A DNA stretch of 64,000 nt from Eulemur rufifrons. Lineage: Eukaryota > Chordata > Mammalia > Primates > Lemuridae. Under the pieces are notes generated by a model. That model searched no databases, was not told the DNA's origin, and saw nothing but the letters and a program-made list of their open reading frames with translations. The first letter of the stretch is position 1, and each line of letters begins with the position of its first letter. Shown piece after piece: positions 23,848 through 35,555 of this stretch. The position numbers were made by a program, and so were the translations under genes. The stretch is taken from contig NC_090984.1 in the NCBI RefSeq assembly GCF_041146395.1, positions 79,867,114 through 79,931,113 on the forward strand, read 5' to 3'.

Positions 23848-26092
23848 AAGCATTTGACAAATTCAGCACCCTTGGATGATAAGAATTCTTAACAAAATAG
23901 GCACAGATAGAACATACCCCAATATTATAAAAGCCACATACAATAAACCCACAGCCAACATCATACTGAATGGGGAAACATTGAAAGCATTCCCGCATAG
24001 AACTGGAACCAGGCAAGGTTGCCCACTGTCACCCCTTCTGTTCAACATGGTGCTGGAAAAGTTCTCTCCAGAACAATCAGACAAGAGAAGGAAATCAAGG
24101 GTATACAAATTGGGGCAGAAGAGGTCAAATTATCACTCTTTGCTGATGATATGATCTTATATCTAGAAAACACCAAAGATTCTGCCAAGAGACTCCTGGA
24201 ATTGATAAATTCAGCAAAGTCTCAGATTACAAAATCAAAATACACAAATCAGCAGCATTCCTGTACACCAACAAAAGTCAAGCTGAGAATCAAATCAACG
24301 GGTCAATAACTTTCACAATAGCAACAAATAAAATAAAATACCTAGGAATATATTTAACCAAGGAGGTGAAAGACCTCTACAGGGAGAACTATGACACACT
24401 GAGGAAGGAAATTGCACAGGATGTAAAAAAATGGAAAAACATATCATGCTCATAGATTGGCAGAATCAACATTATTAAAATGTCTATACTACCCAAAGTG
24501 ATCTACAGATTCAGTGAAATCCCCATTAAAATACCAATGTCAGTTTTTGCAGATCTAGAAAAAATAATTCCATGCTTTGTATGGAGCCAGAGAAGACCCC
24601 AAATAGCCAAAGCAACCTTAAGCAAAAAGAACAAATCAGGAGGCATCACTTTACTGGACTTTGAGCTATACTACAAGGCTATAGTAACTAAAACATCATG
24701 GTACTGGCACAAGAACAGACATAGACCAATGGAACAGGATTGAGAACCCAGATATGAAAGCATCCCTATATAGCCATCAGATCTTTGACAAAATAGACAA
24801 AAACATACTCCGGGGAAAAGAATTCCTGTTCAATAAATGGTGCTGGGAAAATTGGATAGCCACATGTACAAGACTGAAAAATAATCTGCACTTGTTACAT
24901 CTCACAAAAATCAACTCATGATGGAGATAACAGACTTAAACCTAAGTCATGAAACCGTAAGAATTCTAGAAGAAAATGTTGGCAAAACTCTTATATAGAT
25001 TGACCTAGGGAAAGAATTTTTATGAGGAAGACCCCAAAGGCAATCACAGCAACAACAAAAATAAATAAATGGGACCTGATCAAATTACAAAGCTTCTTCA
25101 CAGCCAAGGAAACTATCATTAAAGCGAATAGACAACCCAGAGTATAGGAGAAAATATTTGCATGCTGTACATCTGAAAAAGTGGTAATAACCAGAATCTA
25201 CAAAGAACTCAAGCAAATCAGCAAGAAAATATCAAACAACCACATTAAAAAGTGGTCAAAAGATATTAACAGAAGCTTTTCACAAGAAGATAGACTAATG
25301 GCCAATAAACATGAAAAATGCTCAATGTCTCTAATCATTAGGGAAATGCAAATGAAAACCACGATGAGGTATCACCTAACTCCAGTGAGAATGACTTTTA
25401 TAAAAAAGTCCCAAAACAACAGATGCTGGCATGGATGTGGAGAGAAAGGAATACTCTTACGCTATTGGTGGGACTGAAAAGTAGTACAACCTGTATGAAA
25501 AGTGGTATTGAGATACCTCAAAGAACTAAAAGTAAACCTTCAATTTCATCCAGCCCTCCTACTACTAGGTATTTACTCAATGGAAAGAAAGACATTTTAT
25601 AAAAAAGGCACTTGCACTTGAATGTTTATAGCAGCACAATTCACAATCACAAAGATGTGGAAACTACCCAAGTGCCCATTAATATGTGAGCGGATTAATA
25701 AAATGTGATATATATATACCCCATGGACTATTACTCAGCCGTAAAAAAATGGTGAACTAATATCTTTTGTAACAACTTGGGTGGACCTGGAGACCACCCT
25801 TTTAAGTGAAGTATCACAAGAATGGAAAAACAAACACCATATGTACTCACTATTAAATTGGAAATAATTAATCAACACTCATGCACATATGGTAGTTAAA
25901 TTCAATGGAAATCAAGCAGGTGTGAGGGGGAAGAATGGGATGGGTAAATTCACAATTGACGGGTACGATGCACATTATCTGGGTGATGGACACATTTATA
26001 ACTTTGACTCAAACTGTATAAAAGCAATTCATGCAACCAAAACTTTGTACCTCCATAATATTATGAAATAAAAAAATTAACTAAAAAATATA
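23848..26092 (+). mobile_element. 5'-truncated L1 with complete 3' end, plus strand
   Basis: A 2.2-kb strepsirrhine-type LINE-1. It starts in the ORF2 reverse transcriptase at the 'AFDKFST' region. It carries the catalytic FADD block (coding sequence at about 24140-24151, frame of 24019-24309). It then runs through the ORF2 C-terminal domain with its cysteine cluster (near 25420-25480), a short 3' UTR and an A-rich tail at 26070-26092. The frame is split into pieces of 81-98 codons by indels and stops, so it is an inactive copy. No target-site duplication is evident at the ends. Confidence 0.88.
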
Positions 26093-26149
26093 AATATCTA
26101 CATAGTAATGTTATTAGATTCTTCACAAACTGAAGATCAGTTGTGTGGG

Positions 26150-27092
26150 TAAAATACGACTTTGCAGAAGAGGATCTTAAGACCCCGTTTAGCAAAAGCA
26201 ATTTTAGGCAATAAGAACAAAATGGGAGGTATTAATTTACCAGATTTCAAACTATACTACAAGGCTATAGTTATTAAATCAGCTTGGCATTGGCACAAGA
26301 ACAGGGAAAATGACCAGTGAAACAGAACTGAGAACCCAGATATAAAACTATCCTCATATAGCCATCTAATCTTTGACAAAGAAGACAAAAACATACACTG
26401 GGGAAAAGAAACCTCATTCAATAAATGGTGCTGGGAAAACTGGATAGCCACATGTAGAAGACTGAAACAGGACCCACACCTTTCACCTCTCACAAAAATC
26501 AATCATGGTAGGTAACATACTTAAACCTAAGATGTGAAACTATTAGAATTCTAGAGGAAAATGTGGGAAAGACTTATAGACATTGGCATAGGCAAAGAAT
26601 TTATAAAGAAGATCCCAAAAGCAATCACAGTAACAACAAAAATCAATAAATGGGACCTGATTAATTAAAAAGCTTCTGCACAGCCAAAGAAACTGTCATG
26701 AGAGCAAACAGACAACTTACAGAATGGGAGAAAATTTTCGCATGCTACACATCCAATAAGGAGCTGATAACTAGAATCTATTTAGAACTTAGGAAAATCA
26801 GCAAGAAAAAATCAAACAACCCTATCAAAAAGGGGGCAAAGGACATGAACAGAAACTTTTCAAAAGAAGACAGAACAATGGCCAACAAACATCAGCAAAC
26901 ATATGAAAAAATGCTCAACGTCTCTAATCATCAGGGAAATGCAAATCAAAACCACAACGAGATATCACTTATCTCCAGTGAAAATGGCCTTTATCAAAAA
27001 GTCCCAAAACAATAAATGTTGGCGTGGATGCGGAGAGATAGGAACACTCAGACACTGCTGGTGGGACTGCAAACTAGCGCAACCTTTGTGTA
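26150..27092 (+). mobile_element. L1 ORF2 fragment lacking its 3' end, plus strand
   Basis: A second L1 ORF2 segment in the same orientation, 60-90 bases downstream of the previous copy. It begins near 'cagaagaggatcttaagacc' (corresponding to about 24580 of the upstream copy). It runs through the C-terminal domain as far as the cysteine cluster (105-codon frame 26698-27015, then 26903-27109 in another frame). It stops abruptly at 27092 after 'gcaacctttgtg', before the ORF2 end, 3' UTR or poly(A). Loss of the 3' end points to a later deletion or rearrangement rather than ordinary 5' truncation. Confidence 0.82.
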
Positions 27093-27118
27093 AATACCCC
27101 ATTCTTTAAGACTGAAAT

Positions 27119-27232
27119 AACCATTCCCTCTTTTTATTTTTCTGTAACCATTTTCTCCTTATTGTTTTTCTATAACTGCTTTCTCCTTTCTGTTTTTCTG
27201 ATTTTCATTACCTCTCACTTGTTTTTCTGTCC
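27119..27232. repeat. Degenerate ~28-base tandem repeat, pyrimidine-rich
   Basis: Four imperfect units can be aligned, each beginning AACCATT/AACTGCT-like and ending TTTTTCTG. They are separated by about 27-29 bases and are rich in C and T. It does not match a SINE or LINE I recognise. It could be a small minisatellite or part of an LTR. Confidence 0.55.
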
Positions 27233-27379
27233 CTCACAGGCGTATGACTGGCTACAGCCCTATTAATGTCTTCTAGAACCCCACTCATCTCAGTTTCAAT
27301 CCTCTCAAGTGAACTTGAACTTCTGGAGTTGTTCTAGAGATAACTTCATTTGTTCAGGGAATTATAAGTAGTTAAGTCT

Positions 27380-27790
27380 AAAGCAAACAGTATGAAGAAG
27401 GAACTATAAATGAAATATGGCTTAGTGGCTAAGTGGGGACCTGAACAGAAGATAAATCATATTAAGATATTAAATATTTCCTGAGAACAAAAGGTATGAT
27501 TTTGAAGGGTTCAAGCAGGGAAATGGCATGATTGTATCTGTGTTCTAAAAAGATACTCAGAATATATTAAAGCCATTTAAGAGACTGTAGCAGTGAGAGA
27601 TGATAGCAATAAATTTAAGTTATACAGTTTGCTATGGAAGACAAAGGGTGATTCCAAGAATTGTAAATAAGTTGAGGAGAAGGCAAAAATGTAATTTGAG
27701 GTGGGAAAAATGTAACTGTCAGTACAAAGGAGTAAAAAGAGCAGCAAGCTCACTATAGGGTCCAAGAGTAAGATAATTTAGTCCCTAAGC
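27380..27790 (-). repeat. L2 LINE internal-3' fragment, minus strand
   Basis: The plus strand reads as reverse-complemented L2: 'aagggttcaagcagggaaat', 'ggcatgattgtatctgtgtt', 'gactgtagcagtgagagatg', then further upstream L2 sequence. Frames are destroyed. Confidence 0.55.
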
Positions 27791-29400
27791 ACATAGTGAT
27801 AGTCTGTTGTGGAATATTATAAATATTAGTTGTCTGGAATAATAGAAATCATTAAAATAATTAAATAAATATAACCATCCCTTTCAAGAGTTTTTAAATT
27901 ACTTTATATTTCTATGCAGACTTGATATTTACCCCAATACTTTATATATTCCAAAATCTGTTGAAGGTTTTAGAGATTTGTGATTTTTACCCTATCTTAA
28001 ATTATGACTTAAATCAATGAACTGTCATTTCTCAAAGACTATGTTAAATTCTAATCAAAAGTCTTGGAGAGTGGAATTAACTGCCAATATGGTCTTTTAA
28101 ATGATAGCCGTAAATATTCTCTTCATAAGCAATGAGTACACTTACTGGATTCTATAGTCTAAAAGTGTAAGGACAACTATAGATTCAAAATTTGCCAAAT
28201 GATTTCCAAGAAAGTAAAAGGAACACTGAAATATTGCTCATACCCTTAATTCTACTTTCTTTGATCATGAATAGAATCAGAAAGAAATACATTAAAATTA
28301 ATATTTTACTTTTAATTTAACATTTCAGAAATTATTTAAAATTTCTCGTTAAACACCTCTTTGTATGCCACTGGGTAAAATTGTGAACTATCACAGTTTG
28401 CCAAAAGAGATATTTGAGAAAACCCTTTAGTCATATATGAATTGAACTTTATGATTTCATCGAAATCATTGTTCAAAGGCAATTCTAGGATTGGTTTTTA
28501 CATTTCTGAGGAACTCCTTTTGCTCAACAGATGACTATGTATAGATATAGCTAGACATCGATATATATAGTTATTGATTAGGGCAGTTATTGTTATCAGC
28601 ATTTAGTCATACTCAAATTGTTTCAGAAAATAACTGTATTTCCAACACCCTAGATATTTTAAAAGGAAATGATTATAATATAGAAAATTAGGTGCACTCA
28701 GGGAAATAACAAAAAGACTTTGAGAAGGGTGAGAGGTGAGAGAAATTTGTCACTGCCTTTCAGGAGATTAGGAGGCTATAGAAATCACACAAAACTGGAT
28801 CTGGTTCTAATGATTTCCCCAACCTGCAGCAATAAGTGAGTGATTCATTCTCATTTGAGCTTGGAAGTTTATACAATACTCATATGTCTGGCCACCACTG
28901 CAAAAAGAGGTTAGTGGCTTCTCTTCTGTCTTCCAAATATTATGTGAGTGCCTCTCATTGGAACGATCCAACCTGGAATCCTGCTGGCAAGAGATTCTGG
29001 GAAAGGCATGTCCAAAAATTTTCCTGTGCTATGTAGGAGAAAATGTTGAAGTGGGCATAATTGATGCCAATTTGACAACTTACAACTTGGCATAATAACC
29101 CAGAAAGATACAGTATGTCTATAGATCTATAAAAAGATATGTGGCAAAGGTTTATATATATAGGAGATTTATTTGAAAGATGGGTACAGCTACAAATGGA
29201 ATTTATTTATTCTACCCAATGAGAAACCCCTAAATTCACAAATATCTATTAAACAAATACTAGGTGTTACTCTTAGAAAAACTGCCCAAAGAATGGTCAA
29301 TGAAGGAATTTTATATAGTGTAAAAGAATAAGTTTGGAGAGAGACATAAGATCTTTTTTTCCATTTACTAAAAGGAAACAATAAAAGCAACATAGTTAAT
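27791..29400. other. Unassigned DNA, possible old repeat at 28800-29090
   Basis: Mostly AT-rich with no recognised family. 28890-29060 ('gagtgcctctcattggaacg', then 'gcaagagattctgggaaagg') resembles an old interspersed repeat seen in many mammals whose name I cannot give. Two antisense frames of 60-66 codons there are not convincing genes. Confidence 0.45.
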
Positions 29401-29412
29401 GAAAATAACTGT
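29401..29412. repeat. Left target-site duplication of L1 29413-30852
   Basis: GAAAATAACTGT, repeated exactly at 30853-30864. Confidence 0.85.
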
Positions 29413-30852
29413 CTTTGACAAAGCAGACAAAAACATATTCTGGGGAAAAGATTCCTTATTTAATAAATGGTGCTGGGAAAACTGGATATCCACATGTAGA
29501 AGACTAAAACAGGACACACAGCTCTCACCCCTCACAAAAATCAAATCACGGTGGTTAACAGACTTAAACCTTAGGTCAGAAACTATTAGAATTCTAGAAG
29601 AAAATGTAGGAAAGACTCTTACAGACATTGGCCTAGGCAAAGAATTTATGAAGAAGACCCCTAAGGCAATCACAGCAGCAACAAAAATAAATAAATGGGA
29701 CCTGATCAAATTAAAAAACTTCTGCACAGCCAAAGAAACAGTCACGAGAGTAAACAGACCACCTACAGAATGGGAAAAAAATTTCGCATACTACACATCA
29801 GATAAAGGACTGATAACAAGAATCTATTTAGAACTCAGGAAAATCAGTAAGAAAAAATCGAACAACCCTATCAAAAAGTGGGCAAAGGACATGAATAGAA
29901 ATTTTTCAAAAGAAGATATAAAAATGGCTAACAAACATATGAAAAAGTGTTCAACATCTCTAATCATCAGGGAAATGCAAATCAAAACCACAATGAGATA
30001 GATATCACTTAACTCCAGTGAGAACGGCCTTTATCAAAAAGTCCCAAAACTATACATGTTGGCATGGGTGTGGAGAGATAGGTACACTCATACACTGCTG
30101 GTGGGACTGTAAACTAGAGCAATCCCTGTGGAAAGCAATGTGGAGATACCTTAAACAGATTCAAGTAGACCTACCGTTCGATCCAGCAATCCCATTACTG
30201 GGCATCTACCCAGAAGAACAAAAGTCATTCTATAAAAAAGACACCTGCACCCGAATGTTTATAGCAGCACAATTCACAATCGCAAAGATGTGGAAACAAC
30301 CCAAATGCCCATCTATTCATGAATGGATTAGCAAAATGTGGTATATGTATACCATGGAATATTACTCAGCTATTAGAAATAATGGCGATATGGCATCTCT
30401 TTGGTTCTCCTAGAGAGAGCTGGAACCCATTCTATTAAGTGAAGTATCCCAAGAATGGAAAAACAAGCACCACATGTACTCACCAGCAAACTGGTTTCCC
30501 TGAGTGCACATTTGGGAATAACACCAATTGGGTATCGGACAGAGGTCGGGGCTGGGTGGAAGGGATGGGTGTATACCTACTTGATGAGTGTGATGCACAC
30601 TGCCTGGGGAATGGACACGATTGAAGTTCTGACTGGGGGGGATGGGGTGGGGGGAGGGGAGGAGTGCACACCTACATGATGAGTGTGATGTGCACTGTCT
30701 AGGGAATGGACACAATTGAAGCTCAGACTTGGGGGGATGGGGAGGCATGGGCAATGTATATAGCCTGATCTTTTGTACCCCCTTAATGAGCTGAAAAACA
30801 AACAAAAAATAAAAAAAAAAGGGCTGCAAAAAAAAAAATTGATTAAAAAAAA
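29413..30852 (+). mobile_element. Young-looking 5'-truncated L1, plus strand
   Basis: The best preserved L1 in the window. It holds the last third of ORF2 (endonuclease and RT absent) in two long frames: 29399-30001 (200 codons, counting target sequence) and 30018-30413 (131 codons). The second carries the ORF2 cysteine motif C-x3-C-x7-H-x4-C at 30052-30105. The frames are separated by an extra GATA at about 29997-30004 that related copies lack. A stop in 'ttctcctag' at 30411-30413 is also absent from the sister copy at 5.8 kb. The G-rich 3' UTR contains a tandem duplication. It ends in A-rich sequence broken by GGGCTGC. Exact 12-base target-site duplications flank it. Cysteine-rich C-terminal sequence binds RNA in L1 generally, but this copy lacks the catalytic domains. 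Confidence 0.93.
30571..30744 (+). repeat. Tandem duplication in an L1 3' UTR
   Basis: Two imperfect copies of about 80 bases (30571-30650 and 30666-30744) lie 95 bases apart. Each has 'gatgagtgtgatg', a 'gggaatggacac' block and a terminal G-run. The L1 3' ends at 6.0, 51.4 and 63.4 kb show one copy each. Confidence 0.8.
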
Positions 30853-30864
30853 GAAAATAACTGT
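30853..30864. repeat. Right target-site duplication of L1 29413-30852
   Basis: Exact repeat of 29401-29412, after the A-rich tail. Confidence 0.85.
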
Positions 30865-33240
30865 AGCATGATACACATTTTAAATTAGTAATGATGCATA
30901 GTTTTTTCATTATTAGCTTGCTACAATACCTTTTTATGATCATTTTTCCAAGGCTCTTAATTGTAAAATCATATTATCATGATTTAGTAAAATTGAAATC
31001 ATGTTTACCTAACACATTTTCTGTTATAACAGTCTTTAAAACCATCCTTAAGGCAGCATTATATCTCACTTGGTTGAATTATAAAAATTAGGGTGTTTAT
31101 TTATTTTTTTTTATTGTTCAACAGTTAGGCTCTTTGACGCTCTTACTAATTTTTATAATTCAATGTATAATTTTATAATTCAAAGGTATTTTAGGCAAAT
31201 ACGTTTTCTTATTGTTTGAATGAGTGTGTTAAGAGAAATTCCTAGGAATGGAAAACACAAATATTTATGGCTCTTGATATACATGACATTATTTTAATTT
31301 ATGTCCACTCTATAACTAGGAAAGTAGAACATGTATTTACATATATTAGCAGGCTCATTTATTTCATGTAATGTAATTTTATCTTTATCATTTAATTAAT
31401 ATAACAAATTATATTTTGGGTTTTATTATACATAGTATATAATGATGTCTCATATATATGCATTATATTCTCTCCTCATACCTCCGGTCACATATATTTT
31501 ACAATTTCTACTCAATCTCAAGGTTCTTGTGGTTAAGATCTCTGCTTTGTTCATTTTTCTATTACACAGTGACTAAACCACTAATGGTCAGTAAATATAT
31601 ATTAAATACCTTTCAACAATATGAATATAAAAATATAAAAAGCTAAAAAGAAAATTCAAGTTATCAGAATGGAAAAATATGTCAAAGAATTTTTTCCTGA
31701 TCATCATGCATTTTCTCATTATCCTTTTTATGTATTCTTATGGGCTCTTAATGGTTCATTTTCTAAAATATTTCTTCCCATTTTACTATATTAGGATTCA
31801 GGAAAAGAACCATAAGCCATACTTTATACTATTAATATCTGGTCAGATAAATAAGCATCTTGCAAAATGGAACAAGAGTATTTCCTTCAGTTGATTGAAT
31901 TTGGATGCAATAAATTAAAGTATAGAAAAATTGTCTGTAGCTTTCCCACAATCAGATTGCAATGTTTTTAGGAAAACTCTTCTAATGTGCCATGCTCCTA
32001 ACATTTAATAGCCTTTCTCAGGTTTATAACAGAAGAAAGAAATAATTTTTTGAGATATCTATGAGTATTAATGGCTCTGCCATTCAGATATGAAGGCTGA
32101 GATCCAAAATATGACTACTTTCACCTTGAAAGTTAATCTATATGCCTCTGCTTGCTTCTCCTACCAGAATGCACTACATTTCAAAACTATTCCTCTGATA
32201 ACCTTATAAACATTACACTTTTACCACTGAAAACACAGAGATATTTTCTTAACTATAAGAAGAGCAATCTTTTTCCTTCTGAGTTATTTTCCATTACTTC
32301 TTTTTGTTACTTTTCAGAGATAACTTAAAATTTGCACACTTGTTAAAGAGGCTGATAATTCTAATACATTTATTTTAAGAGAAAGATTGTCCTTCAGTCC
32401 CATGTAAAATCAAAGCCTGTAATTCATTCATTTCATTCCATTTCTTCTTACAGATGAATGGAAGTTTAAATTTTAAGGTCATAATTTTCTGTGGCTACCT
32501 GGCCTTGAATGATATCAATCTCTCAGCACCACATAGCAGAACATGGAGGCTCTCCTATGTTCCTTTTAAGGAAATATCAAGAGCAGGGAGTTGTTGAGCT
32601 ATTTTTTTGATGTTTAGATGAAGTCCAGAAATTAAAGCAGGCATGATGGAAAACTCAGCTATAAGGCAGATAATTTACAACCTTGAAGAAACAGAAGGAA
32701 AGAAGCAGAAGAATGTACAAATGGTTAGAAGCAAAAAGATCATAGAAAAATTGAAATACATATGGATGGCAGGATAGTTCAGAGACAGAGTCTGTGACCA
32801 CCCTCAGTTTCCTATGGCTTGTCTGCCATCACTAATCTGAGTCATGTTTGAAAAGGAACAAAGCATATTTGGCATTTTTTTCTAAATATACAAAATGGGA
32901 AACAAAATTGTAAGTATTTTCCTTATATTACACTTGTAAATAGACCAGATGTTTGTTCATCTAAACTCAACTAGATGATACTCACTAAGGGTAGTATACA
33001 CCTCCCTCATTTGTTCTTTGAAATATTCTATTGGAGTTTGGAAATAAACTCATTTTCAAAACTTATTCTTACCTTGAATGCTGTGAAGTTCCTTTTAAGC
33101 CATAGTTTTATATTCTATCTTTTTCCTCAGGAAAATGTAAAGCTTAAAGTAGATGGAAAAAAGCATGTTTTGGCAGCCATTTTAAGTAAATCAGAGCAAT
33201 TATGGTGATAGAATGAAGGATAGAAGAAGAAAGGGAAGAT
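30865..33240. other. Unassigned AT-rich DNA, no gene
   Basis: No named repeat, exon or RNA gene is recognised in 2.4 kb. Open frames of 62-77 codons on the plus strand are AT-driven and hydrophobic-biased with no domain. Confidence 0.5.
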
Positions 33241-33425
33241 CCAATTTAATAGTGACAACATGTGGTGTTTGTTTTTCCATTCTTGAGATATTTCATTTAG
33301 AATGGTCTCCAGTTCCATCCAAATTGTTGCAAAAAGCATTAATTCATCCTTTTTATAGCTGAGTAGTACTCTATGGTATACATCTACTACATTTTACTAA
33401 TATACTCATGAATTATTGGGAAGAA
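33241..33425 (-). mobile_element. Short L1 ORF2-end fragment, minus strand
   Basis: The plus strand reads 'acatgtggtgtttgtttttc', then 'tctccagttccatccaaatt', then 'gagtagtactctatggtata', the reverse complement of the last ~55 codons of L1 ORF2. The minus-strand 70-codon frame at 33127-33339 covers part of it. No 3' UTR, tail or target-site duplication is seen. Confidence 0.75.
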
Positions 33426-34620
33426 TATGAGATTTATAAAGAGCCAAATACTAGCTATTAATCTTCAAAGGTTATGTTGATTTTCCTGGAAAGAAAATCA
33501 AAAAGAAAAAGTAATAAAAATCAACCTCTTTCTAATACTTTTTTATTAAGTATTTATTATGTAAATTTTTTTAACATTATAAAATCTTACAACCTCATAT
33601 TTGTATCATGGGCAAAATTATAAACATATTTAAAGATATACATTTATGGTGTGGATGTTCACACATGTCAATTATCCAGGGAATGGCAGAGATTAAAAGA
33701 GAAATTTTAAAAATATTTTTATATGTATTAGAATAGATTTACCCTTTTTGATGTTTTCATTGTCAGAATGAATATTAGAATATCTTTCATTAACATTCTA
33801 CAGATTATTGTTTCGTATAGCTTAATACTGTAATTGGCACAAAAGATATACAATCCTCACATAGGTTATGTGTGTTATTATTGAAAAAAATCCAAACTCA
33901 AAATAAACTTATTAGAATCAATCTAAGAATTGGATCCTTATTGGGTGAAGGCTATTACTATTTTATTTTAGTGCATCATCAATTCAACAGATTCTTGAGA
34001 AATGATATTTTCTGAAGTCTAAAAAGCAAATCAAACCAGGTCCTTTGTGTATAAATAGTCAAAAATTATTTAAATCACCAAATCACAGACAAATATAATA
34101 TTGAGAAAGTCTACATGTAGCAATATTCCAATTATAAACTTCTTTAAAAGGCAAACAACCTTATTATTGTCAGATTATTGAGAACTGCATGTTGAGAGAC
34201 AATTCTCCAAAGATTTCTCATATGTCTGCACATCTATGACCAGAGGTATTAAGAGTTTATCTTCTGTACTATCTTTTCAATGATGATTATATAGTAAACA
34301 GCTGTGGAAGGTGGAAGATAGAGAAAGTGGCCCTTTCTGGCACAAAGTTCAGAATTGTTTGCTCTCCAAGATAACAAAGATCATGTCTTCCTCTGAAGCA
34401 AAAGTTAAGATTTGCTAGCAGCTCCCTTTAAAATATTGGGATTTCTAAAGTGCAGGTTTCCTCAGCTGTCATGCAAATCCACTGCATATGCAGCATCGAT
34501 CTGAGCCTGCCTCTGTATTACCTCCATACGATTTGGGGGCCAAGGAGAACCAACACATATGATGCTGAAGTTGCTTGCTATACTGTGAGTAATGAAGTGT
34601 TTCAATGTTGGTCACAGTAT
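33426..34620. other. Unassigned DNA; 34440-34620 possibly an old repeat
   Basis: No gene is seen. 34450-34615 ('ccaaggagaaccaacacata', 'gctatactgtgagtaatgaa') has the feel of an LTR end, but I cannot name a family. The 77-codon frame at 34450-34683 spans this and the following L1 and is not a gene. Confidence 0.4.
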
Positions 34621-34905
34621 ACACAATTTCAGTTAATTGGGAGGAATAAGTTCAAGAGGTCTATCATACAACATGATGACTAAAGTTAATAACAGTACAT
34701 TGTATTCTTGAAAATTGCTAAGAGAATAGATTTTAACTGTTCTCATCACAAAAAATAAGTATCTGCGGTAATGTATATGTTAATAATTAATAGATTGATT
34801 TAGCCATTCAATAATGTATACATATTTCAAAATGACATGTTGTATACGAGAAATATATACAATTTTTATCAGTTAAATTAATTTATTAATTTAAAAATTC
34901 TTTAT
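34621..34905 (+). repeat. L1M 3' UTR fragment, plus strand
   Basis: The plus strand follows an L1MA/MB-like 3' UTR: 'acacaatttcagttaattgg', 'gtctatcatacaacatgatg', 'gttaataacagtacattgta', 'ttttaactgttctcatcaca', and the end 'aatatatacaatttttatca'. It is an older L1 than the strepsirrhine copies. Confidence 0.7.
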
Positions 34906-35496
34906 ATCTGATCCAGGAATCTTATGTCTTCTACCAATATCTAGGAAACCATGGCAGGCCAACATGTTAGCACACAAGCAGAATAAAATCTCAGATCTTT
35001 CACAATTATTGACGATGCACAAAGTTAGTATGGGGGTGAGGTTCTGACTTTAAGAGATTATATTTTTGAAACTTTGTCCCATGATATTTATTTACATATG
35101 CTTCCTGTCTTCCAGTAAATATTCATATATATTCAAATTAAGAATTGAATAGCATGCAATCTTCTTCCCTGGGAGGCAATTGCTTCCAGCTGATCTGCCC
35201 TTACATATCACCTACCCGATGCCCACAGCTTCACCTGGTGACACAAGGTGCTCAATCTGTAAATAAATGAATTCACCTAATATATTTCCTCACTTTAAGT
35301 TCTCATGTTTCTGTAAACATCATAGTTCTTATGGTTGTCTATATACATTTCAATCAGTTTCTACAGATCATTTTAACATATACTAAATTTTTGTGTATAC
35401 TGTGGAAAATTTTTGATTAGCACAGATATTTCTATTTCTTTAGAGCAAGTTGAGTCCAATTTGAGTCCAGTCCTGCCTGTACAACAGTAACAACAG

Positions 35497-35555
<59 letters not shown>

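Noticed and set aside
26182..27103. ACCCCGTT/ACCCCATT as a target-site duplication of the middle L1
   Set aside because: The left copy is part of L1 sequence itself (compare 24594-24605), so it cannot be a flanking duplication.
29399..30001. 200-codon plus-strand frame as a possible host gene
   Set aside because: It is L1 ORF2 sequence, and its first codons lie in the target-site duplication. It is part of a truncated retrotransposon.
30410..30943. 177-codon minus-strand open frame, the longest on that strand
   Set aside because: It is antisense to the L1 3' UTR and poly(A). The C-rich translation reflects the duplicated G-rich block, and no domain or start context supports a gene.
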